Assembly (NCBI RefSeq): GCF_028867965.1
Contig: NZ_JAPQNT010000002.1
Span: 248,001-312,000, forward strand
DNA from: Flavobacterium sp. SUN046
Lineage (GTDB): Bacteria; Bacteroidota; Bacteroidia; Flavobacteriales; Flavobacteriaceae
Reading direction: 5' to 3'
DNA length: 64,000 bases
Below are positions 37,532-45,851 of this stretch, one piece after another. Positions within the stretch are counted from its first letter, which is position 1. The number at the start of each line of letters is the position of its first letter. A model generated the notes under the pieces. The model had not been told where the DNA came from. It searched no databases and was given only the letters and a program-made list of their open reading frames with translations. A program made the translations under genes and the position numbers.

Positions 37532-39193
37532 TTAATATCCAATAGCTTTGTCATCACCACGATGGTCTGCGCCACCTTCTAATGTTCCGTTTGGAAGAAC
37601 CAAAATTGCATCAACTTTTCCAATAACTGGTGCTGTTTTTTCGTTGATTTTGTAACCTTTTTGCTCTAAATTTTCTAGTATATTTTTGTCGAACTTATTA
37701 GGTTCAAGCATAATTTCATCTGGCAACCATTGATGGTGGAATCGTGGTGCGTTTACAGCTTCTTGCATTCCCATTTTAAATTCCGAAACATTTAGAATTG
37801 TTTGTAAAACGGAAGTAATAATTGTAGAACCGCCAGGAGTTCCTAAAACCATAAAAAGCTTTCCTTTTTTTTCTACAATTGTTGGTGTCATCGAACTCAA
37901 CATTCGTTTTTGAGGCGCAATACTATTGGCTTCAGCGCCAACTAAACCATACGAATTTGGAACGCCAGGTTTTGCTGAAAAATCATCCATTTGGTTGTTG
38001 AAAAAGAAACCCAATTCGCTGGAAAATAATTTAGAACCATAAGCACCATTGAGCGTTGTTGTTACTGAAACAGCATTTCCATCGGCATCAACAATAGAAT
38101 AATGGGTAGTTTCATTACTTTCGGAAATTAGAATATCTGCGTGACCAACATCAACCGATTTTGTGGATTTTTCCCAATTGAATGTTGCCATTCGTTGTTT
38201 TAAATAGTTTTTATCTAATAGTTTTTTCGATGGAATTTTGACAAAATCTGGATCGCCAAGAAAATAATTTCTATCTGCGTAAGCTCGACGTTCAGCTTCA
38301 GTTAAAAGTTGAATGTATTTTTCAGAATTGTGTTTGATTTTTGATACATCATAACCAGAAATCATGGTCATAATTTGTTGCAAAGTCATTCCGCCGCTTG
38401 ATGGTGGCGCCATCGATATAATTTTCAAATCTTTGTATTTAAAAGTAATTGGTGTGCGCCATTTTGCTTCATAATTAGCCAAATCTTCCATCGAAATTAT
38501 ACCGCCTTTAGATTTTAGAAATGAAACTATTTTTTGAGCCGTTTCGCCTTTATAAAATTCGTCTTTGCCGTTTTTCATAATACGAGTTAATGTTTCAGCA
38601 AGCGCAGGATATTTTATAGTATCACCAATTTTGTATGTTTTAGAATACATAGTTTCAGAACCGCTGACTTTGATAATATCAGCCTGATTAGTCGTAATCT
38701 GTTTCAATTGTTTTTCGGTTATAACAATTCCTTTTTTAGCCAAAGCTATTACAGGTTTCATAATTTCTTCGATAGATAATTTGCCGAATTTTTTATGAAC
38801 TTCAAAAATTCCTGCAATAGTTCCCGGAACACCAACCGCCAATGCACCATTGACACTTAAATTTGGAATTACATTTCCATTATTATCCAAATACATGTTT
38901 TTAGAAGCCAATATTGGTGCTTTTTCTCGGTAATCTAAAGAGCCAATTTCTCCATTATTTTTTCGATAAACCATAAATCCGCCACCAGAAATATTTCCAG
39001 CATACGGATAAGAAACGGCAAGCGCCAATTCTGTTGCAACCATTGCATCAAAAGCATTACCGCCTTTTTGCATGATTTCAATTCCGATTTTAGATGCTTC
39101 TTCACGAGCGGAAACAACCATTGCTTTTTGGGAAATTAATCCGGTTTGTGCTGATAATATCATTGGAAATAATAAGAGAATTAAATTTTTCAT
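37532..39193 (-). CDS. ggt: Gamma-glutamyltransferase
   Basis: 553 residues with a signal peptide (MKNLILLLFPMILSAQ). The autoprocessing site SNETTHYSIVDADGNAVSVTTTLN places the nucleophile Thr at about 362, and PPSSGGMT (264-270) is the oxyanion/substrate motif. NISGGGFMVYR and DYREKAP are also typical. The enzyme cleaves the gamma-glutamyl bond of glutathione and transfers it to amino acids or water in the periplasm. Its ATG overlaps the TGA of the upstream ACP phosphodiesterase gene (ATGA), so the two are translationally coupled. Confidence 0.96.
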   Translation of the reverse strand: MKNLILLLFPMILSAQTGLISQKAMVVSAREEASKIGIEIMQKGGNAFDAMVATELALAVSYPYAGNISGGGFMVYRKNNGEIGSLDYREKAPILASKNMYLDNNGNVIPNLSVNGALAVGVPGTIAGIFEVHKKFGKLSIEEIMKPVIALAKKGIVITEKQLKQITTNQADIIKVSGSETMYSKTYKIGDTIKYPALAETLTRIMKNGKDEFYKGETAQKIVSFLKSKGGIISMEDLANYEAKWRTPITFKYKDLKIISMAPPSSGGMTLQQIMTMISGYDVSKIKHNSEKYIQLLTEAERRAYADRNYFLGDPDFVKIPSKKLLDKNYLKQRMATFNWEKSTKSVDVGHADILISESNETTHYSIVDADGNAVSVTTTLNGAYGSKLFSSELGFFFNNQMDDFSAKPGVPNSYGLVGAEANSIAPQKRMLSSMTPTIVEKKGKLFMVLGTPGGSTIITSVLQTILNVSEFKMGMQEAVNAPRFHHQWLPDEIMLEPNKFDKNILENLEQKGYKINEKTAPVIGKVDAILVLPNGTLEGGADHRGDDKAIGY

Positions 39194-39774
39194 AGAATAG
39201 CTAATTTTTCTTTACAATGTTGCTGTAATTCTTCAAAAAACAACATAAATTCTTCTTCAAAATCGAGATAAAATTGTTTGACTTCAACAATAGCTTCTTG
39301 CATATTAACTCTATGTTTGGTTCTATAATCCATTTGAAAAAGTATCATTTCCAAACCTTCTAAACTGGCATAACTTACTAGCCAATTTCTTCCAATCATT
39401 GAAGGAAGCATTTTTTGAATTTTTTCGGGTAGAATTTCATAATTATCTTGTAATAATTTATAAAATGAATCGGCATAATTTTCTAATTTTTCATCAGAAT
39501 AGTTTGACCAGTTTTTTGCTAAATAATGATCGTAAACAATATCCATAATTACTCCCGAATAATGTCCGTATTTTTCATGCAAACGGTGTTTACTTTTTCG
39601 ATAAATTGGATGCGCATCCGTAAAAGTGTCAATGTAACGGTGTAACATAATCCCTTTTCGCAATTCGTCTGGATAATCTAAATAGTGATTTCCACGAATG
39701 CTATCCGCCATAAAATTTCCGATTTTAAGCAAATCGTTGTTGCCAGAAAGATATATGTGGGCTAGGAAATTCAA
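39190..39774 (-). CDS. ACP phosphodiesterase (AcpH-like)
   Basis: 194 residues from a TTG start at 39774; MNFLAHIYLSG matches the family N-terminus, and the next Met is within the conserved GNFMADSIRG. Conserved features are LLKIGNFMADSIRGN, GIMLHRYIDTFTDAHP and SGVIMDIVYDHYLAKNW, with His and Asp residues of the HD-like metal site. AcpH removes the 4'-phosphopantetheine arm from acyl carrier protein. Its stop overlaps the ggt start. Confidence 0.9.
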   Translation of the reverse strand: MNFLAHIYLSGNNDLLKIGNFMADSIRGNHYLDYPDELRKGIMLHRYIDTFTDAHPIYRKSKHRLHEKYGHYSGVIMDIVYDHYLAKNWSNYSDEKLENYADSFYKLLQDNYEILPEKIQKMLPSMIGRNWLVSYASLEGLEMILFQMDYRTKHRVNMQEAIVEVKQFYLDFEEEFMLFFEELQQHCKEKLAIL

Positions 39775-39776
39775 AT

Positions 39777-39976
39777 TTTAAGTTTAAAAGTTTAAGGTTT
39801 ATGAGTTTAAAAGGTTTTTACAACCGTAGTTTAATCAAATTTATTTTCGAAATTGAATTTGTTTTGTAAATATATTAAATCTTTCAATGTTTTATTGAAA
39901 TCCAAATCATAACTTTTTATATTTGTATTTTAGACGGGTTTACTCATAAACTTTTAAACTTATAAACTTCTAAACT
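39777..39976. repeat. Imperfect inverted repeat of AAGTTTAAAAG-like blocks upstream of glmM
   Basis: The left block (39777-39813, AGTTTAAAAGTTTAAGG then TTTATGAGTTTAAAAGG) is an imperfect reverse complement of the right block (39938-39976, TTTACTCATAAAC, TTTTAAACTTATAAAC). They flank about 120 bp that contain the glmM promoter. The sequence is A/T-rich, so part of the match could be chance. Confidence 0.5.
39896..39925 (+). promoter_or_regulatory. Promoter of glmM
   Basis: TTG at 39896-39898 and TATATTTG at 39918-39925, spaced by 19 bp, match the Flavobacterium -33/-7 consensus. About 60 bp of leader would precede the ATG at 39986. Confidence 0.65.
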
Positions 39977-39985
39977 AAAAAAAAA

Positions 39986-41374
39986 ATGACTTTAATAAAA
40001 TCTATATCAGGAATTCGTGGAACTATAGGCGGAAAAGTAGGCGATAATTTAACTCCAGTTGATGCTGTAAAATTTGCTTCAGCTTATGGAACTTTCCTTA
40101 AAAATAATAGTTCAAAAGAAAAGCTTACCGTTGTTATTGGTCGTGATGCTAGAATTTCTGGTTCGATGATTCACAATTTGGTTCAAAACACATTAATTGG
40201 ATTAGGAATTAATGTAATTGATTTAGGTCTTTCTACAACGCCAACAGTTGAAGTTGCCGTTCCATTAGAAAAAGCCGATGGCGGAATTATTTTAACGGCT
40301 TCACACAATCCAAAACAATGGAATGCTTTGAAATTATTGAATGCAAAAGGTGAATTTTTGAATGGTGCTGATGGTGCAAAAATTTTAGAAATTGCTGAAG
40401 CAGAAAGTTTTGATTTTGTTGATGTTGATTCGTTAGGAGAAATTACCACTAACGATTCTTATATGGATATTCATATTGATGAAGTTTTGGACTTACCTTT
40501 GGTTGATGCAGATTTAGTAAAAACTAAGAAATATAAGGTAGTTGTTGATGCTGTAAATTCTACAGGTGGTATTGTGATTCCGAATTTATTGGAGCAAATG
40601 GGTGTAGAGGTTGTGAAATTATATTGCGAACCAAACGGACATTTTCCGCACAACCCAGAGCCTTTGAAAGAGCATTTAGGAGATATTTGTAAATTGGTTT
40701 TAGAAGAAAAAGCCGATTTCGGAATTGTAGTCGATCCAGATGTTGACAGATTAGCTTTTATTTCAAATGATGGTGAAATGTTTGGTGAAGAATATACTTT
40801 AGTCGCTATTGCCGATTATGTTTTGAGTAAAACACCAGGAAATACGGTTTCTAATATGAGTTCGTCTCGTGCTTTGAGAGATATTACCAATAAACACAAC
40901 GGAAGTTATCAAGCAAGTGCTGTTGGCGAAGTAAATGTAGTAGAGTTGATGAAGAAAACCAACGCCATTATTGGTGGTGAAGGAAATGGCGGAATCATTT
41001 ATCCAGAATTGCATTATGGTCGTGATAGTCTGGTTGGTGTAGCATTATTTTTAACATATTTAGCAAATCAAACTAAAACTGTTGCCGAATTAAGAGCAAG
41101 TTATCCGCAATATTATATGAGTAAAAATAAAATTGAATTGACGCCACAAATTGATGTTGATGCAATTTTAGTTGCCATGACAGAAAAATATAAATCTGAA
41201 GATATTACTACAATTGATGGTGTGAAAATTGATTTTGCCGAAAATTGGGTGCATTTAAGAAAATCGAATACTGAACCAATTATTAGGATTTATACTGAAG
41301 CACAAACTCAGGAATTAGCCGATAATTTAGCTTATAGAATTATAGACGAAATCAAAGCAGTAGCTGGAATTTAG
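39986..41374 (+). CDS. glmM: Phosphoglucosamine mutase (alpha-D-phosphohexomutase family)
   Basis: 462 residues with the four phosphohexomutase domains: phosphoserine loop TASHNPKQWN (Ser106), metal loop VVDPDVDRLAF (Asp250, 252, 254), sugar-binding loop GGEGNGGIIYP and phosphate-binding RKSNTEPIIRIYTEA. In Bacteroidetes this form is annotated as GlmM, which turns glucosamine-6-phosphate into glucosamine-1-phosphate for UDP-GlcNAc synthesis; phosphomannomutase activity is the alternative. The sugar loop lacks the GEQSGH of E. coli GlmM, so specificity is less sure than the family. Confidence 0.82.
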   Translation: MTLIKSISGIRGTIGGKVGDNLTPVDAVKFASAYGTFLKNNSSKEKLTVVIGRDARISGSMIHNLVQNTLIGLGINVIDLGLSTTPTVEVAVPLEKADGGIILTASHNPKQWNALKLLNAKGEFLNGADGAKILEIAEAESFDFVDVDSLGEITTNDSYMDIHIDEVLDLPLVDADLVKTKKYKVVVDAVNSTGGIVIPNLLEQMGVEVVKLYCEPNGHFPHNPEPLKEHLGDICKLVLEEKADFGIVVDPDVDRLAFISNDGEMFGEEYTLVAIADYVLSKTPGNTVSNMSSSRALRDITNKHNGSYQASAVGEVNVVELMKKTNAIIGGEGNGGIIYPELHYGRDSLVGVALFLTYLANQTKTVAELRASYPQYYMSKNKIELTPQIDVDAILVAMTEKYKSEDITTIDGVKIDFAENWVHLRKSNTEPIIRIYTEAQTQELADNLAYRIIDEIKAVAGI

Positions 41375-41386
41375 TTTATTTTTTTA

Positions 41387-41440
41387 GCCACTGATTCACT
41401 GATTTTTAAAATGTTTTTAATCTGTGAATTAGTGGCGTTT
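41387..41440. repeat. Palindromic element acting as glmM terminator (GCCACTGATTC type)
   Basis: Left arm GCCACTGATTCACTGATTT (41387-41405) pairs imperfectly with AATCTGTGAATTAGTGGC (41419-41436), followed by GTTTTTT. It is related to the palindrome at 37466. Its place 12 bp after the glmM stop and the T run make termination plausible. Confidence 0.8.
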
Positions 41441-41460
41441 TTTAACTTAAGGTTTCTTAT

Positions 41461-43026
41461 TTACGAACTACAAGACAACATTGAGCAACCAATTTTTTCT
41501 TTAGCCCAATCGGGTCTTTTTGCATACCATTTTTCGAATAGTGGTTGTTCTTGATAAGGATTTTTTAATAGTTCTTGCAATTCGATAATTAAACTATAAT
41601 CATCATTATTTGCGGCTTCAATTGCCATTTGAGCCATATAATTTCGTAGAACATATTTCGGATTTACGGCATCCATTTTTTCTTTTCGCTGCTCATCGCT
41701 TAAGGATTCTTTGTTTAATCTACTTAAATAGGTTTTAAACCATTTTTCCCATTCTTTCAAAATCTCTTTTTTAATTTCTTCAGGTTTGTAAAAAGCATCA
41801 TCAATAATTGCAATTGCGCAACCCGGAGAATGGTCTTTTTTTATGCGTCCTAATTCTCTAAAAAACAGCGTCATATCAGTTTCAGAGGCAAGTAACACCT
41901 TTTCTAATTCATTAATTATTCGTTCATCAGATTTTGATTGTAATGAAAGTCCTAATTTTTCATGCATCATTTGCGAATAATCATTTTCATATTGCAATTG
42001 AAAATCATTTAATATAGCTTCTAGCGGACTAGCTTCTTCAATTAACGGATATAATGCATTTGCTAATTGTAACAAATTCCAAAGTGCAATATCAGGTTGA
42101 TTTCCAAATCCGTAACGTCGGTGTTCTCTATCGGTTGTGTTTGGTGTCCATTCATGGTTAAAATCTTCCAACCAACCATACGGGCCATAATCAATTGTTA
42201 TACCTAAAATAGACATATTATCGGTATTCATAACTCCGTGAACAAAACCAACTCGTTGCCAATGAACAATCATTTCGCGAGTTTTAACGGCTACATGTTT
42301 GAAAAATGAAATGTATTTCTCTTTGCCTTCTGATTGAATTTCAGGATAGTAATATTTGATTGTAAAATCGGCTAATTTCTTTAAATTTTCAATGTCATTT
42401 TGTGCTGAAAATAGTTCAAAACTTCCGAATCTTATAAAAGTTGGAGCCACTCTACAAACTACTGCGCCTTTTTCGTATTCTGCATTTCCGTTGTACATAA
42501 CATCACGCAAAACTTCATCGCCTGTAAGCATTAAAGATAACGATCGAGTAGTGGGAACACCCAAATGAAACATGGCTTCGCTACACAAATGCTCTCGAAT
42601 TGACGAACGCAAAACAGCCAAACCATCAGCACGACGTGAATAAGGTGTGCTTCCGGCGCCTTTTAATTGAAGCATCCAATTTTGATTGTTGTGTTCAATT
42701 TCTCCCAACACAATGGCGCGACCATCACCAAGTTGTCCAGCCCAATTGCCAAACTGATGCCCAGCATAAGCCATAGCATAAGGTTTAGAATGAGCCAAAA
42801 TTTTCTTTCCCGAAAAAACGTCTAAAAAATCTTGAGATTGGATTTCTTCAGTGGAAAGACCAATTAATTCAGCGACTTCTTCACTAACATGCAACAACTT
42901 TGGATTGCTTGGAACTCTTGGATTAACATACGAAAAACAAGCATTCAAAACCTGACGAGTAACATTGGTTTCGTTGCTATCGGCAGGAAGTTCACTTGAA
43001 AATTTGTTGTTTAGTTGTAGTTGCAT
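41461..43026 (-). CDS. selO: Protein adenylyltransferase SelO (YdiU/UPF0061)
   Basis: The start is placed at ATG 43026 (MQLQLNNKFSSELPADS), because the longer frame begins with TTG at 43050 inside a -7 promoter box. About 521 residues. SelO is a pseudokinase-fold enzyme that transfers AMP from ATP to Ser/Thr/Tyr of target proteins. Visible motifs are GDGRAIVLGE, MLQLKGAGSTPYSRRADGLAVLRSSIREHLCSEAM, GVPTTRSL, HGVMNTDNMSILGITIDYGP and FGNQPDIALWNL. The C-terminus ends CSMLSCSS; the Cys-Ser-Ser takes the place of the selenocysteine-Ser-Ser of animal SelO. Confidence 0.93.
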   Translation of the reverse strand: MQLQLNNKFSSELPADSNETNVTRQVLNACFSYVNPRVPSNPKLLHVSEEVAELIGLSTEEIQSQDFLDVFSGKKILAHSKPYAMAYAGHQFGNWAGQLGDGRAIVLGEIEHNNQNWMLQLKGAGSTPYSRRADGLAVLRSSIREHLCSEAMFHLGVPTTRSLSLMLTGDEVLRDVMYNGNAEYEKGAVVCRVAPTFIRFGSFELFSAQNDIENLKKLADFTIKYYYPEIQSEGKEKYISFFKHVAVKTREMIVHWQRVGFVHGVMNTDNMSILGITIDYGPYGWLEDFNHEWTPNTTDREHRRYGFGNQPDIALWNLLQLANALYPLIEEASPLEAILNDFQLQYENDYSQMMHEKLGLSLQSKSDERIINELEKVLLASETDMTLFFRELGRIKKDHSPGCAIAIIDDAFYKPEEIKKEILKEWEKWFKTYLSRLNKESLSDEQRKEKMDAVNPKYVLRNYMAQMAIEAANNDDYSLIIELQELLKNPYQEQPLFEKWYAKRPDWAKEKIGCSMLSCSS

Positions 43027-43047
43027 TTTTGTTTTGGTAGTGTTGTT

Positions 43048-43055
43048 CAAAGTTA
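43048..43055 (-). promoter_or_regulatory. -7 promoter box of selO
   Basis: Minus-strand TAACTTTG matches TAnnTTTG, 21 bp before the ATG at 43026. It overlaps the alternative TTG codon and so decides the start. Confidence 0.45.
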
Positions 43056-43081
43056 ATTAATCTTGTTTGATTTTTGGTTAA

Positions 43082-43109
43082 AAACCTTGACAATTTCTTG
43101 CCAAGGTTT
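43082..43109 (-). terminator. Terminator after the heme peroxidase gene
   Basis: Perfect 8 bp arms AAACCTTG (43082-43089) and CAAGGTTT (43102-43109), with a T run on the minus strand. It lies between the peroxidase stop (43192) and selO. Confidence 0.7.
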
Positions 43110-43191
43110 AGGGTAACTAACTTAAACAAAATATTAAATATGAAAATATTATTACATAAACAGAATTTATAATAAATTTTCTCAGTTGTTT

Positions 43192-44904
43192 TTATGGAAC
43201 ATTGACTCCAGCAAATTTTATTATATCTGCTACGGTAAAAACTCCTGAAGGACTTAAAAAAGGAGAAAAACCACCCACTTTGTTTAAATAAGATTCAGAA
43301 TCTCTTTTTAACATTTTAATAAATGTATCAGCTACTATCTTTCCTCCTACTGGACCTAAAGTATTACCATTACTAAGTACTGCTGCTTCTCTTAAAATAT
43401 AGTACCAAAGTGGAGTTTTAGTTAGTAAAAGTCCACCGTTTGAATTTAAGATTGTTAATTCATCGGGCTGAAGTCCACTAGTTAACTGGGCAGGTGTCAT
43501 GGGAGTAATTCCTAAAGCAGTTGCTGTAGCTTGTCCGCTTGGTAGACCCATAGCAAGTCCTCTACGTAAATTTCTACTTGCTAAAGTAACAGCTAATCCA
43601 GGTATTGCACTCAATCCACTAGATAAAACACTATCAATTTTTCTTGCTTTATTATTTACTGGGACTACAACACCTGTATCAAAAAAAGCATTAAAGTCAA
43701 TAACCCAATTTGAATTTACAGGTAAATTTGGCTTTCTAATAAAACTAAAGATTTCAGAAAGTGGTCGATTTATTAAATTATGTGTTACCCAGTAATTGTC
43801 TCTTATAATGCTATGACCAAAACGATAAGCAGCTACGGAAAATTCAACTGGCATACTAAAAGCGCTATCTATTGGAGCAACCACTGATGATAATGATGTT
43901 GTTACTGTTGAAGCACCGCAAATTCGTACTAAATAATCATTTACCACTGCCCATTGATAATGTTGTGTAACAATTTTTTTTGCTTCTATAAAAATATCTC
44001 CATCAAAACCACCGCTTAAATTTGAGATAGTTACTAAATCAACTACTGCATTATGAAATTTTAACATTGTCATTTGGATTTGCGAAACTATTAAATTTTC
44101 ATCATTTCTAGGATCTCCAATAATTGCAGTATTTGTTCCTTCAACTCTAGGAACATCTGCATTTAATTTAATTGACATTCCTCCACTACCTCCTCCACTT
44201 GTTGAAGGTCCACCACTGCCGGTATTAGTATTTTTTCCTAATTTTAGTTTGATAGCTGTACTTGGACCTGCAGATGGAAATTCATATAAATGTGGATCTA
44301 ATGCAGGACCTCTTCCATATACGTTATCTAAGTCTAATCGTGGGGATCTCATATTATTAATAGTTGTTGCATCTGTTGAAACATCAATATTAGAGGAAAC
44401 ATCAAGTGTTACATCATGATCTACAAATTGTCCAAAATAAGTGTAACCACTCGGTATTATTGAATCGCTTATAGTACTATCTCTTCCAGATGCTCCCATT
44501 AAATTTCCTAATTGATTCATCAAGCCAATTGTTATAATATTAAAATCTAATTTACTAGACTGTCTTACTGTACTTGATGTTAAGTATCCAAACTTATCAG
44601 AACATGGAGAAGAAACCATTGGAAATGGAAACCATGATAATGATATTTTTGCTCCATGAAAACTTCTGGTTTCATTCTTAAGATTTTCAAGAGAGATTTT
44701 AACATCAGTAGGAAGTTTATCTAATGGTACAAGTGCATTTGGATTTATTTTTTTTAATGCAAATGCAAACTTATCTAATGCAATTGTTGGAGTGATATTG
44801 AATTTTTCCATTTTTTTAGTGAGTTCGCCAATTTCAACTTTAGTAATTCCTAAATTTGAAACATTTAACTTTAGATCTACATTTTCTAATTTATTTTTAG
44901 CCAT
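43192..44904 (-). CDS. Animal-type heme peroxidase family protein
   Basis: 570 residues. The animal heme peroxidase fold is shown by the distal motif GYTYFGQFVDHDVTLD (His163), the catalytic-Arg block IGDPRNDENLIVSQIQMTMLKFHN (263-286) and the proximal motif VAAYRFGHSIIRDNY (His364). Such enzymes oxidise halides or organic substrates with hydrogen peroxide. There is no signal peptide or membrane segment at the N-terminus (MAKNKLENVDLKLNV), so a cytoplasmic place or non-Sec export is implied, which is unusual. A Gly/Ser-rich insert lies at about 228-243 (NTGSGGPSTSGGGSGG). It follows the Cys-tailed barrel gene by 22 bp in one operon. Confidence 0.88.
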   Translation of the reverse strand: MAKNKLENVDLKLNVSNLGITKVEIGELTKKMEKFNITPTIALDKFAFALKKINPNALVPLDKLPTDVKISLENLKNETRSFHGAKISLSWFPFPMVSSPCSDKFGYLTSSTVRQSSKLDFNIITIGLMNQLGNLMGASGRDSTISDSIIPSGYTYFGQFVDHDVTLDVSSNIDVSTDATTINNMRSPRLDLDNVYGRGPALDPHLYEFPSAGPSTAIKLKLGKNTNTGSGGPSTSGGGSGGMSIKLNADVPRVEGTNTAIIGDPRNDENLIVSQIQMTMLKFHNAVVDLVTISNLSGGFDGDIFIEAKKIVTQHYQWAVVNDYLVRICGASTVTTSLSSVVAPIDSAFSMPVEFSVAAYRFGHSIIRDNYWVTHNLINRPLSEIFSFIRKPNLPVNSNWVIDFNAFFDTGVVVPVNNKARKIDSVLSSGLSAIPGLAVTLASRNLRRGLAMGLPSGQATATALGITPMTPAQLTSGLQPDELTILNSNGGLLLTKTPLWYYILREAAVLSNGNTLGPVGGKIVADTFIKMLKRDSESYLNKVGGFSPFLSPSGVFTVADIIKFAGVNVP

Positions 44905-44926
44905 AATTTCTATTTGTTATTAATTA

Positions 44927-45625
44927 TTATTTATTTCCTTTTTTTGGAGTTTCTGGACATCCCCATGGGCATGGTTTACAGCAGCTACATAAATGACATT
45001 GATATATTGCCAATGAAACACCAATAGTTGCTCCATTAGAACCATAACTTCCGTTTAATGACAAACCTATACTTTTTGAAATTCTTGCTAATCGAACATT
45101 CGCCCCAACTTCCCACAAAGCCGTGAAACTCTTCTCTTGAGCCTGATAAACTGTTCCAAGTAAAACATCTTGGTCGTAAGCATCTATTTTTATACTGTTT
45201 CTTGAATTTGCATATCCAATTCCACCAAGTACATTAATTTGAACTTTATTCTTTGGTCCTAAGTTCAAACTTGGCCCAACCATTAAAGAAAGTTGCGACC
45301 AGTTTGTTTTGTTTCGTTCTACTCGGTATTTTGGAGGCACAGGCAATGAGTTTACAAAATTGTTTAACCCAGATTCACTTACTGTACCAGTTGCAAATGC
45401 AAATCTTGAACCCATTCCAAATTTATCACCCCAACGGTCAGTGATTCCAACAGTTACGCCATTACCACCAAATAATGGTCGGCTTGCATTAGTGTTGGAT
45501 GTGTTGGATGAAAAAAGATAACCTGCCGAAACACCAAATTGATGATAGGGTTCCCAGCTTTTTTGAGCAAAACTCATTGTACTTACTAAAAGGAATAGTG
45601 CGATAATCGTGTTTTTTGTTTTCAT
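44927..45625 (-). CDS. Predicted outer-membrane beta-barrel protein with Cys-rich C-terminal tail
   Basis: 232 residues with a signal peptide (MKTKNTIIALFLLVSTMSFAQ). The middle is barrel-like (HQFGVSAGYLFSS, GVTVGITDRWGDKFGMGSRFAFATG, QLSLMVGPSLNLG, GLSLNGSYGSNGATIGVSLAIY). The end is odd: six Cys in 14 residues (210, 213, 215, 216, 219, 223) in YQCHLCSCCKPCPWGC, followed by a short Lys tail. Such a tail could bind metal, form disulfides or be a site of modification. It heads the operon with the heme peroxidase and diverges from the 45852 operon across the 23 bp-spaced sites. Confidence 0.72.
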   Translation of the reverse strand: MKTKNTIIALFLLVSTMSFAQKSWEPYHQFGVSAGYLFSSNTSNTNASRPLFGGNGVTVGITDRWGDKFGMGSRFAFATGTVSESGLNNFVNSLPVPPKYRVERNKTNWSQLSLMVGPSLNLGPKNKVQINVLGGIGYANSRNSIKIDAYDQDVLLGTVYQAQEKSFTALWEVGANVRLARISKSIGLSLNGSYGSNGATIGVSLAIYQCHLCSCCKPCPWGCPETPKKGNK

Positions 45626-45694
45626 TGTTTAAAGTTTTTAATTAATACTGATTTTTAATAGTACAAACTTCCTAACAATCTGAATTTCAATCGA

Positions 45695-45777
45695 TGGGTA
45701 TTTAACGGAAATTACTACCGTCGTTTAACTGAAAAAAATACCGTTGTTTAACGGATATAGAAATGGGTAATCAACTA
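45695..45777. promoter_or_regulatory. Candidate operator: four sites repeated every 23 bp
   Basis: TTTAACGG starts at 45701, TTTAACTG at 45724 and TTTAACGG at 45747, each exactly 23 bp apart. The flanks stay in phase: ATGGGTA occurs at 45694 and 45763 (69 bp = 3 x 23), and ACCGTCG / ACCGTTG precede the second and third sites. The third site is a perfect dyad CCGTT-GTTT-AACGG (45741-45754). Spacing near two helical turns puts the sites on one face of the DNA. The array lies between two divergent operons. Confidence 0.7.
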
Positions 45778-45851
45778 TCAATAAAAAAGTAGGAAGATTG
45801 TTACTTTGTATCGAATTAAAAACTAATTTTAAAATCTAAAACCCAACTAAT

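Noticed and set aside
43048..43050. TTG as selO start
   Set aside because: It overlaps a TAnnTTTG box, and the ATG at 43026 gives the usual SelO N-terminus.
45695..45777. 23 bp repeats as a small CRISPR or plasmid iterons
   Set aside because: No spacers of CRISPR type, no cas or rep genes, and only three to four units between chromosomal operons; an operator fits better.
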